A DNA stretch of 64,000 nucleotides. Origin: Ectothiorhodospiraceae bacterium WFHF3C12. Lineage in GTDB: Bacteria; Pseudomonadota; Gammaproteobacteria; Nitrococcales; Nitrococcaceae. Shown here piece by piece: positions 1 to 8,339 of this stretch. The stretch is taken from positions 1 to 64,000 of the forward strand of contig JACDUA010000017.1 in assembly GCA_013519935.1 (NCBI GenBank), in the 5' to 3' direction. The notes under the pieces were generated by a model. The model was given only the letters and a program-made list of their open reading frames with translations. It searched no databases and was not told the DNA's origin. How positions within the stretch are numbered: the stretch's first letter is position 1; the number at the start of each line of letters is the position of its first letter. Both the position numbers and the translations under genes were made by a program.

Positions 1-20
1 CGTAGATACCGTCTCGCGGA

Positions 21-998
21 TCAAGCGATCTGCGGCGTATAGGGTGTCTGGTTTTTGATGACCCCGAAGCAGATGTGGACGAGCTTGCGCATGGCCGCCC
101 CCAGGGCGGCCATTTTGGCCTTGCCCCGGCTGCGTAAGCGCTGGTAGAAGGCGCGCACGTCGGGGTTGTGCTGGATGGCGCTGACGGCGGCCATGTAGAG
201 CTTGGCCCGGACGCGCCCGCTGCCCATCTTGCTCATACACGGGGGCAGCTCCTTGCTCGTGCCCGACTCAAAGACCTTCGGGTGTACGCCGACATAGGAA
301 GCCACCTGCTTGGCCCGGTCAAACGGATGCCGGTGGATGATGCTGAGCATCTCCCGGGAGCTCTTCGCGCTGATGCCCCGGATGGACTCGAGCAGCTCGC
401 GATCGCCCTTGAGCGGCGGATGCCGGTCGATATGCTCATCGATCATCCGCTCCAGGCGCCGTCTTTCGGCCTCGAGGAAGGCAAGACTGTTGCGAATGGA
501 GTCGATGACATCCTGCGGGGCTTGGGCCGTGAGCGCATGCTCGAGCCGGTTGGACTCGCGCTGAGCGTCCTTCTCCACCGCCTCAAGCCGTGCCAGCAGC
601 GCCCGCAAGGCCTTTACCTCCGGCGCCGGCGGGGTATAAGCCGCCAGCTCGCGGCTCTCGCCCATGCGCGCCAGCACGAACGCATCCTGGCGGTCGGCTT
701 TGGACTCAAAGCCTAGGCCCTCGGCAAACTTTTTGACCTGCTTGGGGTTGGGCGTGGCCACGCGCACGCCAAGCTCCACGAGCTCCTCCGCCAACGCCTC
801 GTGGTAGTGGGCCGTTGGCTCAAGAATCGCTTGCAGCGTATCGAGCCGCCCCTGGAGCTGGCGCTCCAGCCACTGGTACAGCGTGCGTCGACCGGCTGGC
901 GTATTCGCCACACTCTTGTTGCGCCGCTTGCCCTTAATCCAGATCAGGCAGGCCTGCAGCTTGTGCTTGCCAACATCGATCCCGCAGTGAAACTCCAT
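21..998 (-). CDS. IS110-family transposase (DEDD recombinase)
   Basis: 325-residue transposase of the IS110 family, which moves a circular element intermediate using an RNA guide. The N-terminal RuvC-like DEDD site is visible as D8 (in GIDVGKHK), E60 (in ILEPT), D102 and D105 (KADRQD). The C-terminal half carries the Transposase_20 region (LLESIRGIS, then YVGVHP). An ATG 20 codons upstream is also open, but the start at 998 is preceded by a perfect AGGAGGTGG ribosome site six bases away. The gene looks intact. The downstream end of the element lies at or before base 20, so that terminus is only partly inside the window. Confidence 0.93.
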   Translation of the reverse strand: MEFHCGIDVGKHKLQACLIWIKGKRRNKSVANTPAGRRTLYQWLERQLQGRLDTLQAILEPTAHYHEALAEELVELGVRVATPNPKQVKKFAEGLGFESKADRQDAFVLARMGESRELAAYTPPAPEVKALRALLARLEAVEKDAQRESNRLEHALTAQAPQDVIDSIRNSLAFLEAERRRLERMIDEHIDRHPPLKGDRELLESIRGISAKSSREMLSIIHRHPFDRAKQVASYVGVHPKVFESGTSKELPPCMSKMGSGRVRAKLYMAAVSAIQHNPDVRAFYQRLRSRGKAKMAALGAAMRKLVHICFGVIKNQTPYTPQIA

Positions 999-1019
999 CT
1001 CCACCTCCTGCTCTCGCGC

Positions 1020-1206
1020 TAACACCGACTGCCCTTGTACATGCAGGCTCACCGCCACGCGGGGCCTTGGATACCGTTCAGCCTACAAGGGCGAGAGCGG
1101 GCCTGGCGGGGCCTTATCTACAACACAGCCTACAACGCTGAGGTCGGATTCAGGCTCACCGCCAAGCCAGAGGGGCTAGCTAAACCCCTCAACCCGAAAA
1201 CATACA
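1020..1206 (-). ncRNA. Candidate IS110 bridge RNA region
   Basis: Non-coding stretch directly upstream of the transposase, where IS110-group elements encode the bridge RNA. It holds two tandem 47-bp units, 1059-1105 and 1106-1152. Both start with GCGGGGCCTT and both carry CAGCCTACAA 20 bases later; the 10-base segments between and after these are unrelated. The pair is flanked by two copies of CAGGCTCACCGCC (1044-1056 and 1151-1163), and GCCCTTGTA (1031-1039) is the reverse complement of 1084-1092. A hairpin GAGGGG/CCCCTC lies at 1170-1190. A fixed scaffold with two variable segments per unit is what two guide loops would look like. RNA ends are not determined. Confidence 0.45.
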
Positions 1207-1207
1207 A

Positions 1208-1505
1208 GGTCGGATACACCTGGCACCCGACGATCCGGCACCATCGGATAACGTCGATGCCCGCCGGCTGACAGGCTCGGGCCCGCGCCCGGCGGGTTCA
1301 GCCAGGGCGTAGGTCGGATGCACTTGGCATCCGACGATCCGGCACCGTGGGATAACGTCGGCGTCGGCCTGCGGCCGATGCCGACCTACTCGCGGCTTTC
1401 CAAAAGGCACGGGGCGTGGGTCGGATGCACCTGGCATCCGACGATCCGGCACCATCGGATAACGTCGATGCCGGCCGGCTGACAGGCTCGGGCCCGCGCC
1501 CGCGG
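1208..1505. repeat. Three tandem copies of a palindromic intergenic repeat
   Basis: Three near-identical units begin at 1208, 1312 and 1419, spaced 104 and 107 bp. Each opens with a stem-loop made of GTCGGATGC and GCATCCGAC around a five-base loop (copy 1 is slightly diverged), followed by GATCCGGCACC, GGATAACGTCG and, in copies 1 and 3, CCGGCTGACAGGCTCGGGCC. No coding potential is credible. The units sit between the IS110 element and the bacterioferritin gene. A related but degenerate sequence occurs near 49330-49400. Likely a REP/BIME-type chromosomal repeat. Confidence 0.8.
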
Positions 1506-1506
1506 G

Positions 1507-1974
1507 TCAGCCCATCTGGTATTGCTGGTAGTTCTGGATGCCCACCCGATCCACCAGCTCCAGCTGGGTTTCCAGGTAGTCGATATGCTCCTCCTCGTCA
1601 TCGAGGATCTCCTGGAGCAGGTCGCGGCTGACGAAATCCCGGACCGACTCGCAGTGGGCGATGGCCTCGCGCAGCAGCGGGCAGGCCTCGTTCTCCACTT
1701 TCAGGTCGCACTCGAGGATTTCCTTGACATCCTCGCCGATCAGAAGCTTGCCCAGATCCTGCAGGTTGGGCAGTCCCTCCAGGAACAGGATCCGCTCGAT
1801 GAGCCGGTCGGCGTGCTTCATCTCATCGATGGACTCTTCGTATTCCTTGTCGGCCAGCTTCGTCAGGCCCCAGTCCTTGAGCATGCGGGCATGCAGAAAA
1901 TACTGATTGATGGCGGTAAGCTCGTTGGTGAGCGCCTTGTTCAGGTACTTCAGGACCTGCTTGTCGCCTTTCAT
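1507..1974 (-). CDS. bfr: Bacterioferritin
   Basis: 155-residue heme-containing ferritin that oxidises Fe(II) and stores iron as a 24-mer shell. All ferroxidase ligands are in the standard places: E18, E51, H54, E94, E127 and H130. M52, the usual axial ligand of the inter-subunit heme, is also present. The start at 1974 has a GGGGAGA ribosome site and gives the family's usual length; the longer upstream open frame is not credible. It lies downstream of bfd on the same strand with a 154-bp gap. Together the pair handles iron storage and release. Confidence 0.97.
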   Translation of the reverse strand: MKGDKQVLKYLNKALTNELTAINQYFLHARMLKDWGLTKLADKEYEESIDEMKHADRLIERILFLEGLPNLQDLGKLLIGEDVKEILECDLKVENEACPLLREAIAHCESVRDFVSRDLLQEILDDEEEHIDYLETQLELVDRVGIQNYQQYQMG

Positions 1975-2128
1975 CGACTTCTCCCCTGGCTGTATTCGCC
2001 GCAGCCGGCCACGGCCCAGCGGGCCGCGGCTGGAAGCACTGTCCACCGGGTGCCGCGCATGGCGGCGTCCTTTCCTGCGGGATTGTAGTACAGGGGCCGT
2101 AGCGCGGCGAAACGCCGGACCGGGGAGA

Positions 2129-2350
2129 TCAGACAGCGGGTTGGGGTGCGCCCATGGCCGGGAAGCCGAGCGCGGGCACGTCAGTCTCGGGAGCTGCCTC
2201 CTGAAGCAGGTCGCGCGCGCAGGGACCGCACTTGCCGCAATCCGTGCAGAGCCCGAGCTCCTCGCGCAGGTCCCGCAGCTTGCGGGCCCCGCGGTCAATG
2301 GCTTCACGAACCTGGCGATCGGTTATCCCGTGGCAGACGCAGACATACAT
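2129..2350 (-). CDS. bfd: Bacterioferritin-associated ferredoxin Bfd
   Basis: 73-residue [2Fe-2S] protein that docks on bacterioferritin and supplies electrons to mobilise stored iron. The cluster ligands form the Bfd pattern: C4-x-C6 near the N terminus and C35-x-x-C38. The C-terminal tail of about 25 residues is Pro/Ala-rich and looks unstructured. A GTG start three codons upstream (2359) is possible, but the ATG at 2350 sits six bases after GAGGTG. A probable Fur box lies 40-60 bp upstream, consistent with induction under iron limitation. Confidence 0.95.
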   Translation of the reverse strand: MYVCVCHGITDRQVREAIDRGARKLRDLREELGLCTDCGKCGPCARDLLQEAAPETDVPALGFPAMGAPQPAV

Positions 2351-2390
2351 GGGCGGCACCTCGCTTCCGATGGATGAAAGCGTACCCGCG

Positions 2391-2410
2391 AATGAGAGTG
2401 ATTGTCAATT
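2391..2410 (-). promoter_or_regulatory. Candidate Fur box upstream of bfd
   Basis: AT-rich 20-bp dyad containing TGAGAGTGATTGTCA, close to the TGAGAAT/ATTCTCA core of gammaproteobacterial Fur sites. It stands out from the GC-rich surroundings and lies about 40 bp upstream of bfd, a gene commonly repressed by Fur. The regulator itself is not in the window, so assignment rests on sequence similarity and gene context. Confidence 0.55.
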
Positions 2411-2536
2411 ACGAGACGCTTTGAGAATCGATCGGCTGCGCGGGGGCATGGATATCAGGCGCCAGGTTGAATCGCTCGGCGGGGCCGAGCTCCTACGGTG
2501 CCGCATTGATGGCCGGGCGAAGCGGCCGGAGCAGGC

Positions 2537-4801
2537 CTATTTGCCCGCGCGGATCAGGCTGCCCAGACCGGCCTGCTCCAGGGCGTGGGCGATGAGCTCG
2601 CGGACATCGTCCGGGTACTCCATGGCCAGGGCCTGCTGCAGCAGCGACTGGGCCTCGGTGGAGCTGAAGCTGCGGATCACCCATTTCACCCGCAGCAGGT
2701 TGGCGGAGCTCATGGACAGCCCGTGGATACCCATGGCCATGAGCAGCAGCGCGGTGCCGGGGTCGCCGGCCATGGAGCCGCACACGCTCACCGGCTTGCG
2801 GTGCCTGAGCCCGGCCTTGGCGATGGCGTTGACCGCACGCAGCACCGCCGGATGCAGCTCGTCGTAGAGGGAGGCGACGCGGGGGTTGTTGCGGTCCACC
2901 GCGAGCAGGTACTGGGCCAGGTCGTTGCTGCCGATGGACAGGAAGTCCAGCCGCTTCGCCAGGCTGTCCACCTGGTACACGGCGGCGGGCACCTCGATCA
3001 TGACGCCCACCTTCGGCGCGTTGATCTCGAGCCCGTCCTCCTCCAGCTCCTGCTGGGCGCGCTTAAGCAGCTTCAGCGCCTCGTCGACCTCTTCCAGCCG
3101 GCTGACCATGGGGAACATCACCCGCAGATTGCCGAAGCCGATATCGGCACGGAGCATGGCGCGCAACTGGGTCAGGAAGATCTCCGGGTGGTCGAGGGTC
3201 ATGCGGATGCCCCGCCAGCCCAGGAACGGGTTGTCCTCCTTGATGGGGAAATAGGGCAACGCCTTGTCGCCACCGATGTCCAGGGTGCGCAATGTCACCG
3301 GCCGCGGCGCGAAGGCCGCGATGACCTCCCGGTAGAGCCGCGCCTGTTCCAGCTCGCCGGGGAAGTGCTCGCGGATCATGAACGGGAATTCGGTGCGGTG
3401 GAGCCCCACGCCGTCGCAGCCGCTCTCGATGGATGAGCCCACATCCGAAATCAGCCCCGTATTGGCGTACAGCCCGACCCGGTAGCCGTCGGTGGTCTCC
3501 GCCGGCAGCGGCTGCAGCTGCTTGAGCCCCTCGCTGAGCTCGGCCTCCTCGCGCATGAGCCGCTTGTACTCCCGCCGCACCGTTCGTGCGGGTTCGACGT
3601 AGACCCGTCCGATGTAACCGTCGGTAATGAGCTCACGGCCATCGAGCCGCGCCGGGTCCAGCTCCGTGACGCCCATGACCGCCGGAATGCCCAGCGCCCG
3701 CGCCAGGATGGCGACATGGGAATTGCGCGAGCCCCGCGCCGAGACCACGCCCGCCAGCCGCTCCTGGGGGATCTCGGCGAGCTGCGACGCATTGACCTCC
3801 TGACCCACCAGGATGGCGTGCTCCGGCACCTCCCGGGTATCGCTGCCCACCAGCTGCATGCGCATGAGGATGCGCCGGCCGATGTCCCGGATATCGGCGG
3901 CCCGCTCGCGCAGATAGGCGTCCTCCATCTCGTCGAAGGTACGCACGTGGGCGTTGATGGTCTCGCGTACCGCGCCGGCGGCCCAGCTGCCGGCACGAAT
4001 CCGCTCGAGGGTGTCCTGAATCAGGCTGTTGCTGTCGAGGATGCGCTGATAGGCCTCGAACACCGCCTGCTCCGCCGCCGGCAGGGCACCGTCGAGCCGG
4101 TCGGCGAGCTCCTTGATCTCCTCGCGGACCGCCTGTACCGCCGCCAGGAACACCTCTTCCTCGAAGTGCGGGTTTTCGGCCTTGCGGTCGGGAACCGCGT
4201 TGAGCTCCGTCGGCGCGTACACCACCCTGGCGGTACCGATGGCCACCCCCCGCGCGCCCGGCACGCCGCGCAGGGGCCGGCTCGCCCGGGAGGCACGCCG
4301 GTGCAGCCGCTCGATGTCGCCGCTGGCCTGGGCATGGGCGATGACTCCGGCCAGCTGCGCGCCCATGGTCACCAGGAAGGCGACGTCATCCTCCTCGAAG
4401 CGGCGGTGGGTCTGCTGCTGGACCACCAGCACGCCGAGCAGGTTGCGGTAGTGGATGATCGGCACGCCCAGGAAGGAGTGAAAGCGCTCCTCGCCGGTTT
4501 CCGGGAAATAACGGAACCGCGGGTGCCGATCGGCGTTCTCCAGGTTCATGGGTTCCGCGCGCTCGGCCACCAGGCCCACGAGGCCCTCGTCGGGCTTGAG
4601 GCGCACACGCCCCACCGCGGACTCCTTCAGGCCCACCGTGGCCATTAGCGCCAGGGTGCCGTCCTCGGGCGTGCGCAGGTAGACGGAGGCCACGTCGGCA
4701 CCCGTGGCCTCGGCCACGCGGTTGACGATGATGTTCAGGGCATGCGGCAGATCCGCGGCCGCGTTGACCTCCTGAACGATGCGATGCAGCGTCTCCAGCA
4801 T
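2537..4801 (-). CDS. ptsP: PtsP, enzyme I of the nitrogen phosphotransferase system
   Basis: 754-residue EI-Ntr that autophosphorylates from PEP and passes phosphate to NPr in the regulatory nitrogen PTS. An N-terminal GAF domain (about residues 1-155) is followed by the enzyme I N-domain, the phosphohistidine domain with H362 in SRNSHVAILAR, and the PEP-binding TIM barrel (TLDIGGDKALPYFP, then GSNDLAQYLLAVDRN). Length and domain order match E. coli PtsP. It lies 26 bp downstream of rppH on the same strand, the conserved rppH-ptsP pair. Confidence 0.96.
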   Translation of the reverse strand: MLETLHRIVQEVNAAADLPHALNIIVNRVAEATGADVASVYLRTPEDGTLALMATVGLKESAVGRVRLKPDEGLVGLVAERAEPMNLENADRHPRFRYFPETGEERFHSFLGVPIIHYRNLLGVLVVQQQTHRRFEEDDVAFLVTMGAQLAGVIAHAQASGDIERLHRRASRASRPLRGVPGARGVAIGTARVVYAPTELNAVPDRKAENPHFEEEVFLAAVQAVREEIKELADRLDGALPAAEQAVFEAYQRILDSNSLIQDTLERIRAGSWAAGAVRETINAHVRTFDEMEDAYLRERAADIRDIGRRILMRMQLVGSDTREVPEHAILVGQEVNASQLAEIPQERLAGVVSARGSRNSHVAILARALGIPAVMGVTELDPARLDGRELITDGYIGRVYVEPARTVRREYKRLMREEAELSEGLKQLQPLPAETTDGYRVGLYANTGLISDVGSSIESGCDGVGLHRTEFPFMIREHFPGELEQARLYREVIAAFAPRPVTLRTLDIGGDKALPYFPIKEDNPFLGWRGIRMTLDHPEIFLTQLRAMLRADIGFGNLRVMFPMVSRLEEVDEALKLLKRAQQELEEDGLEINAPKVGVMIEVPAAVYQVDSLAKRLDFLSIGSNDLAQYLLAVDRNNPRVASLYDELHPAVLRAVNAIAKAGLRHRKPVSVCGSMAGDPGTALLLMAMGIHGLSMSSANLLRVKWVIRSFSSTEAQSLLQQALAMEYPDDVRELIAHALEQAGLGSLIRAGK

Positions 4802-4827
4802 TCAGCGCGCGTCCGGCCGGCGCCCGG

Positions 4828-5364
4828 TCAACGCCGCCGGCGACCGGCGCCGGATTGGCGGCGGGCCATGGCCGGGGGCTCGGGGATGTCGAAGGGGAAT
4901 ATCAGCGGCGCGAGCTGGGTGAGCGCGCGCTGGTAGACGTTGCGCTTGAAGAACACCACCTGGCGCATGGGCTCCCAGTAATCCACCCAGCGCCAGTAGT
5001 CGAATTCCGGCTGATCGCAGAGATCCAGGCGGACGCTGTCCTCCGGCGCCGTCAGGCGCAGCATGAACCAAACCTGTTTCTGGCCGATACAGACCGGCTT
5101 GCGGTGATGGCGGATCAGCCTTCGAGGCAAGCGGTAGCGCAGCCACCCCTGGGTGCAGCCCAGGATCTCCACATCCGCGGGGGCGAGCCCCACTTCCTCC
5201 TCCAGCTCGCGGAACAGCGCCTCCTCCGGGCTCTCGTTCTTCTTGATGCCGCCCTGGGGAAACTGCCAGGCATCCTGACCGATGCGACGGGCCCAGAAGA
5301 CGCGCCCGACGTCATTGCAGAGAATTATCCCCACATTCGGCCTGAATCCGTCGGAATCAATCAC
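4828..5364 (-). CDS. rppH: RNA pyrophosphohydrolase RppH
   Basis: 178-residue Nudix hydrolase that removes pyrophosphate from 5'-triphosphorylated mRNA and so triggers RNase E-dependent decay. The Nudix box spans residues 38-60 in canonical form (G38, E44, R52-E53, E56-E57, G59). The N-terminal [15 protein letters not shown] and the later [13 protein letters not shown] are typical of RppH. The start is a GTG at 5364 with a weak AAGG ribosome site. The C-terminal tail ([11 protein letters not shown]) is basic, a feature that could aid RNA contact. It is followed by ptsP. Confidence 0.96.
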   Translation of the reverse strand: MIDSDGFRPNVGIILCNDVGRVFWARRIGQDAWQFPQGGIKKNESPEEALFRELEEEVGLAPADVEILGCTQGWLRYRLPRRLIRHHRKPVCIGQKQVWFMLRLTAPEDSVRLDLCDQPEFDYWRWVDYWEPMRQVVFFKRNVYQRALTQLAPLIFPFDIPEPPAMARRQSGAGRRRR

Positions 5365-5479
5365 TTAAGGACCTTTTGGCAGCCATTCCCTGTTTCCGTA
5401 TTCTTCCACAACCCGGGGAAAAGCGGCAAACCGGTGATTGCGGCGGACCGCGCCGGACGCCGCCGGTTACTGCCCTTCC

Positions 5480-5577
5480 ACGCGGTATCGCCGGGTCCAG
5501 GGGACCGTCTGCGCCGCGGCGCCGTTGCGCCCGCCTGACGCGGCACGCACGCCCCCCTGGACCCGGCGATACCGCGT
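5480..5577. repeat. Perfect 24-bp inverted repeat with a 50-nt spacer
   Basis: Bases 5480-5503 are exactly complementary to 5554-5577; the arms read inward as ACGCGGTATCGCCGGGTCCA plus GGGG. The spacer is GC-rich with its own GCGCCGCGGCGCC palindrome. The whole 98-bp unit lies between divergent rppH and a HAD phosphatase gene, not at the end of an operon, and lacks a T tract, so a simple terminator role is unlikely. No second copy was seen in the window. The rest of the 289-bp gap (5365-5653) shows nothing recognisable. Confidence 0.85.
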
Positions 5578-5653
5578 AAAAGCCCAGTTAACGTATGCTG
5601 TGGCACCCTGACGCCCGCGAGGGCGGGCACCGACAGGAGAGCGTCGTCGATCC

Positions 5654-6343
5654 ATGAAACTGGCCATATTCGACCTGGACAATACCCTCATCGCCGGCGA
5701 CAGCGACCATCTCTGGGGGGCGTATCTGGTGGAGCGCGGCATCGTCGACCGCAGCGTCTACGAGGCGGCCAATGACCGCTTCTTCCGGCAGTACCGCGAC
5801 GGCACGCTGGACATCGACGCCTACCTGCGCTTCGCCCTGGCGCCGCTGGCGGACAACGACCCCGAGGACCTCTGGCGCTGGCGCCGTGAGTTCGTGGCGC
5901 GGCTGATCCAGCCCATCGTGCTGCCGGCCGCCCGGGGGCTGGTGGAGGACCATCGCGAACAGGGCCACTACACCCTCATCCTCACGGCCACCAACCGCTT
6001 CGTTACCGAGCCCATCGCCGGGATCTTCGGCGTCGACGCCCTGCTGGCGACCGAGCCGGAGTGGCGCGACGGGCGCTATACGGGCGCGGTGACCGGCCGG
6101 CCCACCTTTCGCGAGGGCAAGGTGGACGCGCTGATGGCCTGGATCGAGGACCGCGACGTGTCCCTGGACGACAGTGTCTTCTACAGCGATTCCCACAACG
6201 ACCTGCCGCTGCTGGAGCGCGTGCGCGAGCCCGTGGCCGTGGATCCGGATCCGCAGCTGCGCGAGGTCGCCGACCGCCGCGACTGGCCGGTGATCACGCT
6301 GCGCCAGGACGATACGGACACCCACGACCAGTCCTTTCACTGA
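5654..6343 (+). CDS. HAD-superfamily phosphatase, subfamily IB
   Basis: 229-residue cytosolic HAD hydrolase of the SerB-like IB subgroup (TIGR01490 type). Motif I is FDLDNT with nucleophile D7 and acid/base D9; motif II is the Thr/Ser in ILTATN; motif III/IV is YSDSHNDLPLL. Members act on small phosphomonoesters, and relatives in pseudomonads are often named histidinol-phosphatase, but the substrate cannot be told from sequence. An alpha/beta hydrolase gene follows four bases after its stop, suggesting cotranscription. Confidence 0.85.
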   Translation: MKLAIFDLDNTLIAGDSDHLWGAYLVERGIVDRSVYEAANDRFFRQYRDGTLDIDAYLRFALAPLADNDPEDLWRWRREFVARLIQPIVLPAARGLVEDHREQGHYTLILTATNRFVTEPIAGIFGVDALLATEPEWRDGRYTGAVTGRPTFREGKVDALMAWIEDRDVSLDDSVFYSDSHNDLPLLERVREPVAVDPDPQLREVADRRDWPVITLRQDDTDTHDQSFH

Positions 6344-6347
6344 GCCG

Positions 6348-7187
6348 ATGACCGAGCCGACCCGTCCCGTGCTGTTCTTCGCCCACGCCAACGGCTTTCC
6401 CGCCGGCAGCTACCGGCGCTTCCTGGCGCCGCTGGAATCGCGCTTCGACGTACGCGCCCCGGAAAAGCTCGGCCACCACCCGGACTACCCGCCTCATCCC
6501 AACTGGAGCGCCCTGGCCGACGAGCTCCTCGATGCACTGGCGGCGGAGACGGCCGAGCCGGCGGTCGGCGTTGGCCACTCCCTGGGCGGTGTGCTGACGC
6601 TGCTGGCCGCCATACGCCAGCCGCGACGCTTTCGCTGCTTCGTCATGCTGGACCCGCCGGTGGTATTCGGTCCCAGGGCCTGGATGACGGGACTGGCCAA
6701 GCGGCTGGGCTTCATCGACCGCGTCACGCCCGCCGGTCGAACCGCGGGAAGGCGGGACGTCTGGCCCGACCGTGAACGGGCCCTGGCCTACTTCCGCAGC
6801 AAGGGCCTGTTCGCCCGGTTCGACCCCCGCTGCCTGGAGGACTACGTGGATGCCGGCACGGTCACCACCGACGAAGGACTGCGCCTGGTCTATGAGCCGG
6901 AGCGGGAGGTGGAGAATTACCGCAACGTACCCCACGACCTGGCCGCCCAGCCGGCCCCGGTTCCGGTCCCCGGCGCCATCGTGCTCGGCCGTGAGTCCAT
7001 CGTCACGCGGCCCGGCGACACCCGCCGGCTGGCCCGGCGGCAGGAGTTGCGCATCAGCGAGCACGAAGGCGGTCACATGTTTCCGCTCGAGCACCCCGAG
7101 AGCGCGGCGGCACACGTCGAGCAGGTGGTCGAAAGCCTGCTCGCCGCCGCGCAGACGCAGGAGGAGGCGCCCCGGCGCCGTCAATGA
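6348..7187 (+). CDS. Alpha/beta-fold hydrolase
   Basis: 279-residue soluble serine hydrolase. The oxyanion region FFAHANGFPAGSY and the nucleophile elbow GHSLGG (S78) are clear, and H243 in GGHMFPLEHP is the likely catalytic histidine. It is of the broad alpha/beta hydrolase (Abhydrolase_6) class; esterase or thioesterase activity is possible, but the substrate is unknown. It follows the HAD phosphatase by four bases and probably shares its transcript. No signal peptide is evident. Confidence 0.8.
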   Translation: MTEPTRPVLFFAHANGFPAGSYRRFLAPLESRFDVRAPEKLGHHPDYPPHPNWSALADELLDALAAETAEPAVGVGHSLGGVLTLLAAIRQPRRFRCFVMLDPPVVFGPRAWMTGLAKRLGFIDRVTPAGRTAGRRDVWPDRERALAYFRSKGLFARFDPRCLEDYVDAGTVTTDEGLRLVYEPEREVENYRNVPHDLAAQPAPVPVPGAIVLGRESIVTRPGDTRRLARRQELRISEHEGGHMFPLEHPESAAAHVEQVVESLLAAAQTQEEAPRRRQ

Positions 7188-7210
7188 AGCGGCTGCCTTG
7201 CATGAGCCGG

Positions 7211-7229
7211 TATAATTGAATTCATTTCA
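7211..7229 (+). promoter_or_regulatory. metR promoter -10 and candidate MetR box
   Basis: TATAAT at 7211-7216 is followed at once by TGAA-N5-TTCA at 7217-7229, which fits the MetR operator pattern (TGAA, five bases, TTCA) except for the central base. It lies 22 bp upstream of metR, so the likely meaning is autoregulation. No good -35 hexamer was seen at the expected distance. Confidence 0.5.
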
Positions 7230-7250
7230 TCAACCCTGGACCGGCGAGCC

Positions 7251-8171
7251 ATGATCGAGATCCGCCACCTGGAGACCCTGCGGGCGCTGCGCGAACATGG
7301 CAGCCTCTCGGGCGCCGCCGCGCAACTGGGCTTCACGGCCTCCGCGCTGTCGCACCAGCTGCTTACCCTCGAGGAGCGCCTGGGCGCGGAGCTGTTCCTG
7401 CGCAAGACCCGCCCCGTCCAGTTCACCCGGGCGGGCAAGCGGCTGCTGGAGCTCGCCGAGCGGGTGCTGCCCCTGGTGGGCGAGGCCGAGCGGGACATAA
7501 GCCGGCTCAGCGGACGCCTGGCCGGACGGCTGCACATCGCCATCGAATGCCACAGCTGCTACCAGTGGCTGATGCCCACCCTCGACCGTTACCGCCAGGA
7601 CTGGCCGGAGGTTGAGCTGGACCTGACCGCCGGCTTCAATTTCGACGCCCTGCCCGCCCTGCGCCGCGGCGAGCTGGACCTGGTGGTGACCTCCGACCCG
7701 GAGGATTCCCGGGAGATCATTTACCACCCGCTGTTCCGGCACGAGGCGGTGTTCGCCGTCGGCCGCGCCCATCGCCTGGCCGGCCACCGCCGGATTCTGC
7801 CGGAGGACCTGCGCGGCGAGACCCTGGTGACCTACCCGGTGGAACGCTCGCGGCTCGACGTCTTCCGGGCCTTCCTGGAGCCGGCGGGCGTCGAGCCGGC
7901 CGAGGTGCGCACCGCCGAGCTCACCGTCATGATCCTGCAGCTGGTGGCCAGCGGCCGCGGTGTCGCCATGCTGCCCAACTGGGCCCTGACCGAGCTCGGG
8001 GGCAGCGACGCGGTGGTGGGTATCCCGGTGGGCCCGGAGCGCAAATACGGCACGCTCTATGCGGCGGTCCGGCGGGAGAATAACGACGCCCCGTACATCC
8101 AGGACTTCCTGGCCATGGCCCGGGAGGTCTCCTTCCAGACCCTGGAGGGCATCAGCCCGGCGACTGCCTAG
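7251..8171 (+). CDS. metR: LysR-type methionine regulator MetR
   Basis: 306-residue LysR-family activator. The winged HTH occupies residues 1-60 (HLETLRALREHGSLSGAAAQ, then ALSHQLLTLEERLG). The effector domain contains IAIECHSCYQWLMP and FDALPALRRGELDLVVTSD, closely resembling E. coli MetR, which senses homocysteine and controls metE, metH and glyA. None of those targets is in the window. Its own promoter carries a probable MetR site. Confidence 0.92.
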   Translation: MIEIRHLETLRALREHGSLSGAAAQLGFTASALSHQLLTLEERLGAELFLRKTRPVQFTRAGKRLLELAERVLPLVGEAERDISRLSGRLAGRLHIAIECHSCYQWLMPTLDRYRQDWPEVELDLTAGFNFDALPALRRGELDLVVTSDPEDSREIIYHPLFRHEAVFAVGRAHRLAGHRRILPEDLRGETLVTYPVERSRLDVFRAFLEPAGVEPAEVRTAELTVMILQLVASGRGVAMLPNWALTELGGSDAVVGIPVGPERKYGTLYAAVRRENNDAPYIQDFLAMAREVSFQTLEGISPATA

Positions 8172-8177
8172 TTTCCT

Positions 8178-8335
8178 TTTAGCCACAGATGAACACAGAT
8201 CAACACAGATATTGAGTTAGGGCCGGGGAACCGTAGGAGCGCCGCAAGGCGCGAACAGGCTGTTGAGACCAGCAGGGCAGTTGCGCGGCCTGCAAAGAAT
8301 CCGTGTTCATCCGTGTTCATCTGTGGCTAAAAACC
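8178..8335. repeat. AGCCACAGATG-bordered dispersed repeat, copy 1
   Basis: About 158 bp bounded by TTTTAGCCACAGATGAACAC on the left and its near reverse complement (8299-8335) on the right. Inside is GTAGGAGCGCCGCAAGGCGC, a REP-like hairpin. Two further copies with the same borders lie at 23253-23719 and 43584-43781. It separates convergent metR and copA and may also act in termination on both sides. Confidence 0.85.
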
Positions 8336-8339
8336 GCAC

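Noticed and set aside
1208-1505. CRISPR array
   Set aside because: Only three units, with repeats longer than the gaps between them and palindromic REP-like structure; no cas genes.
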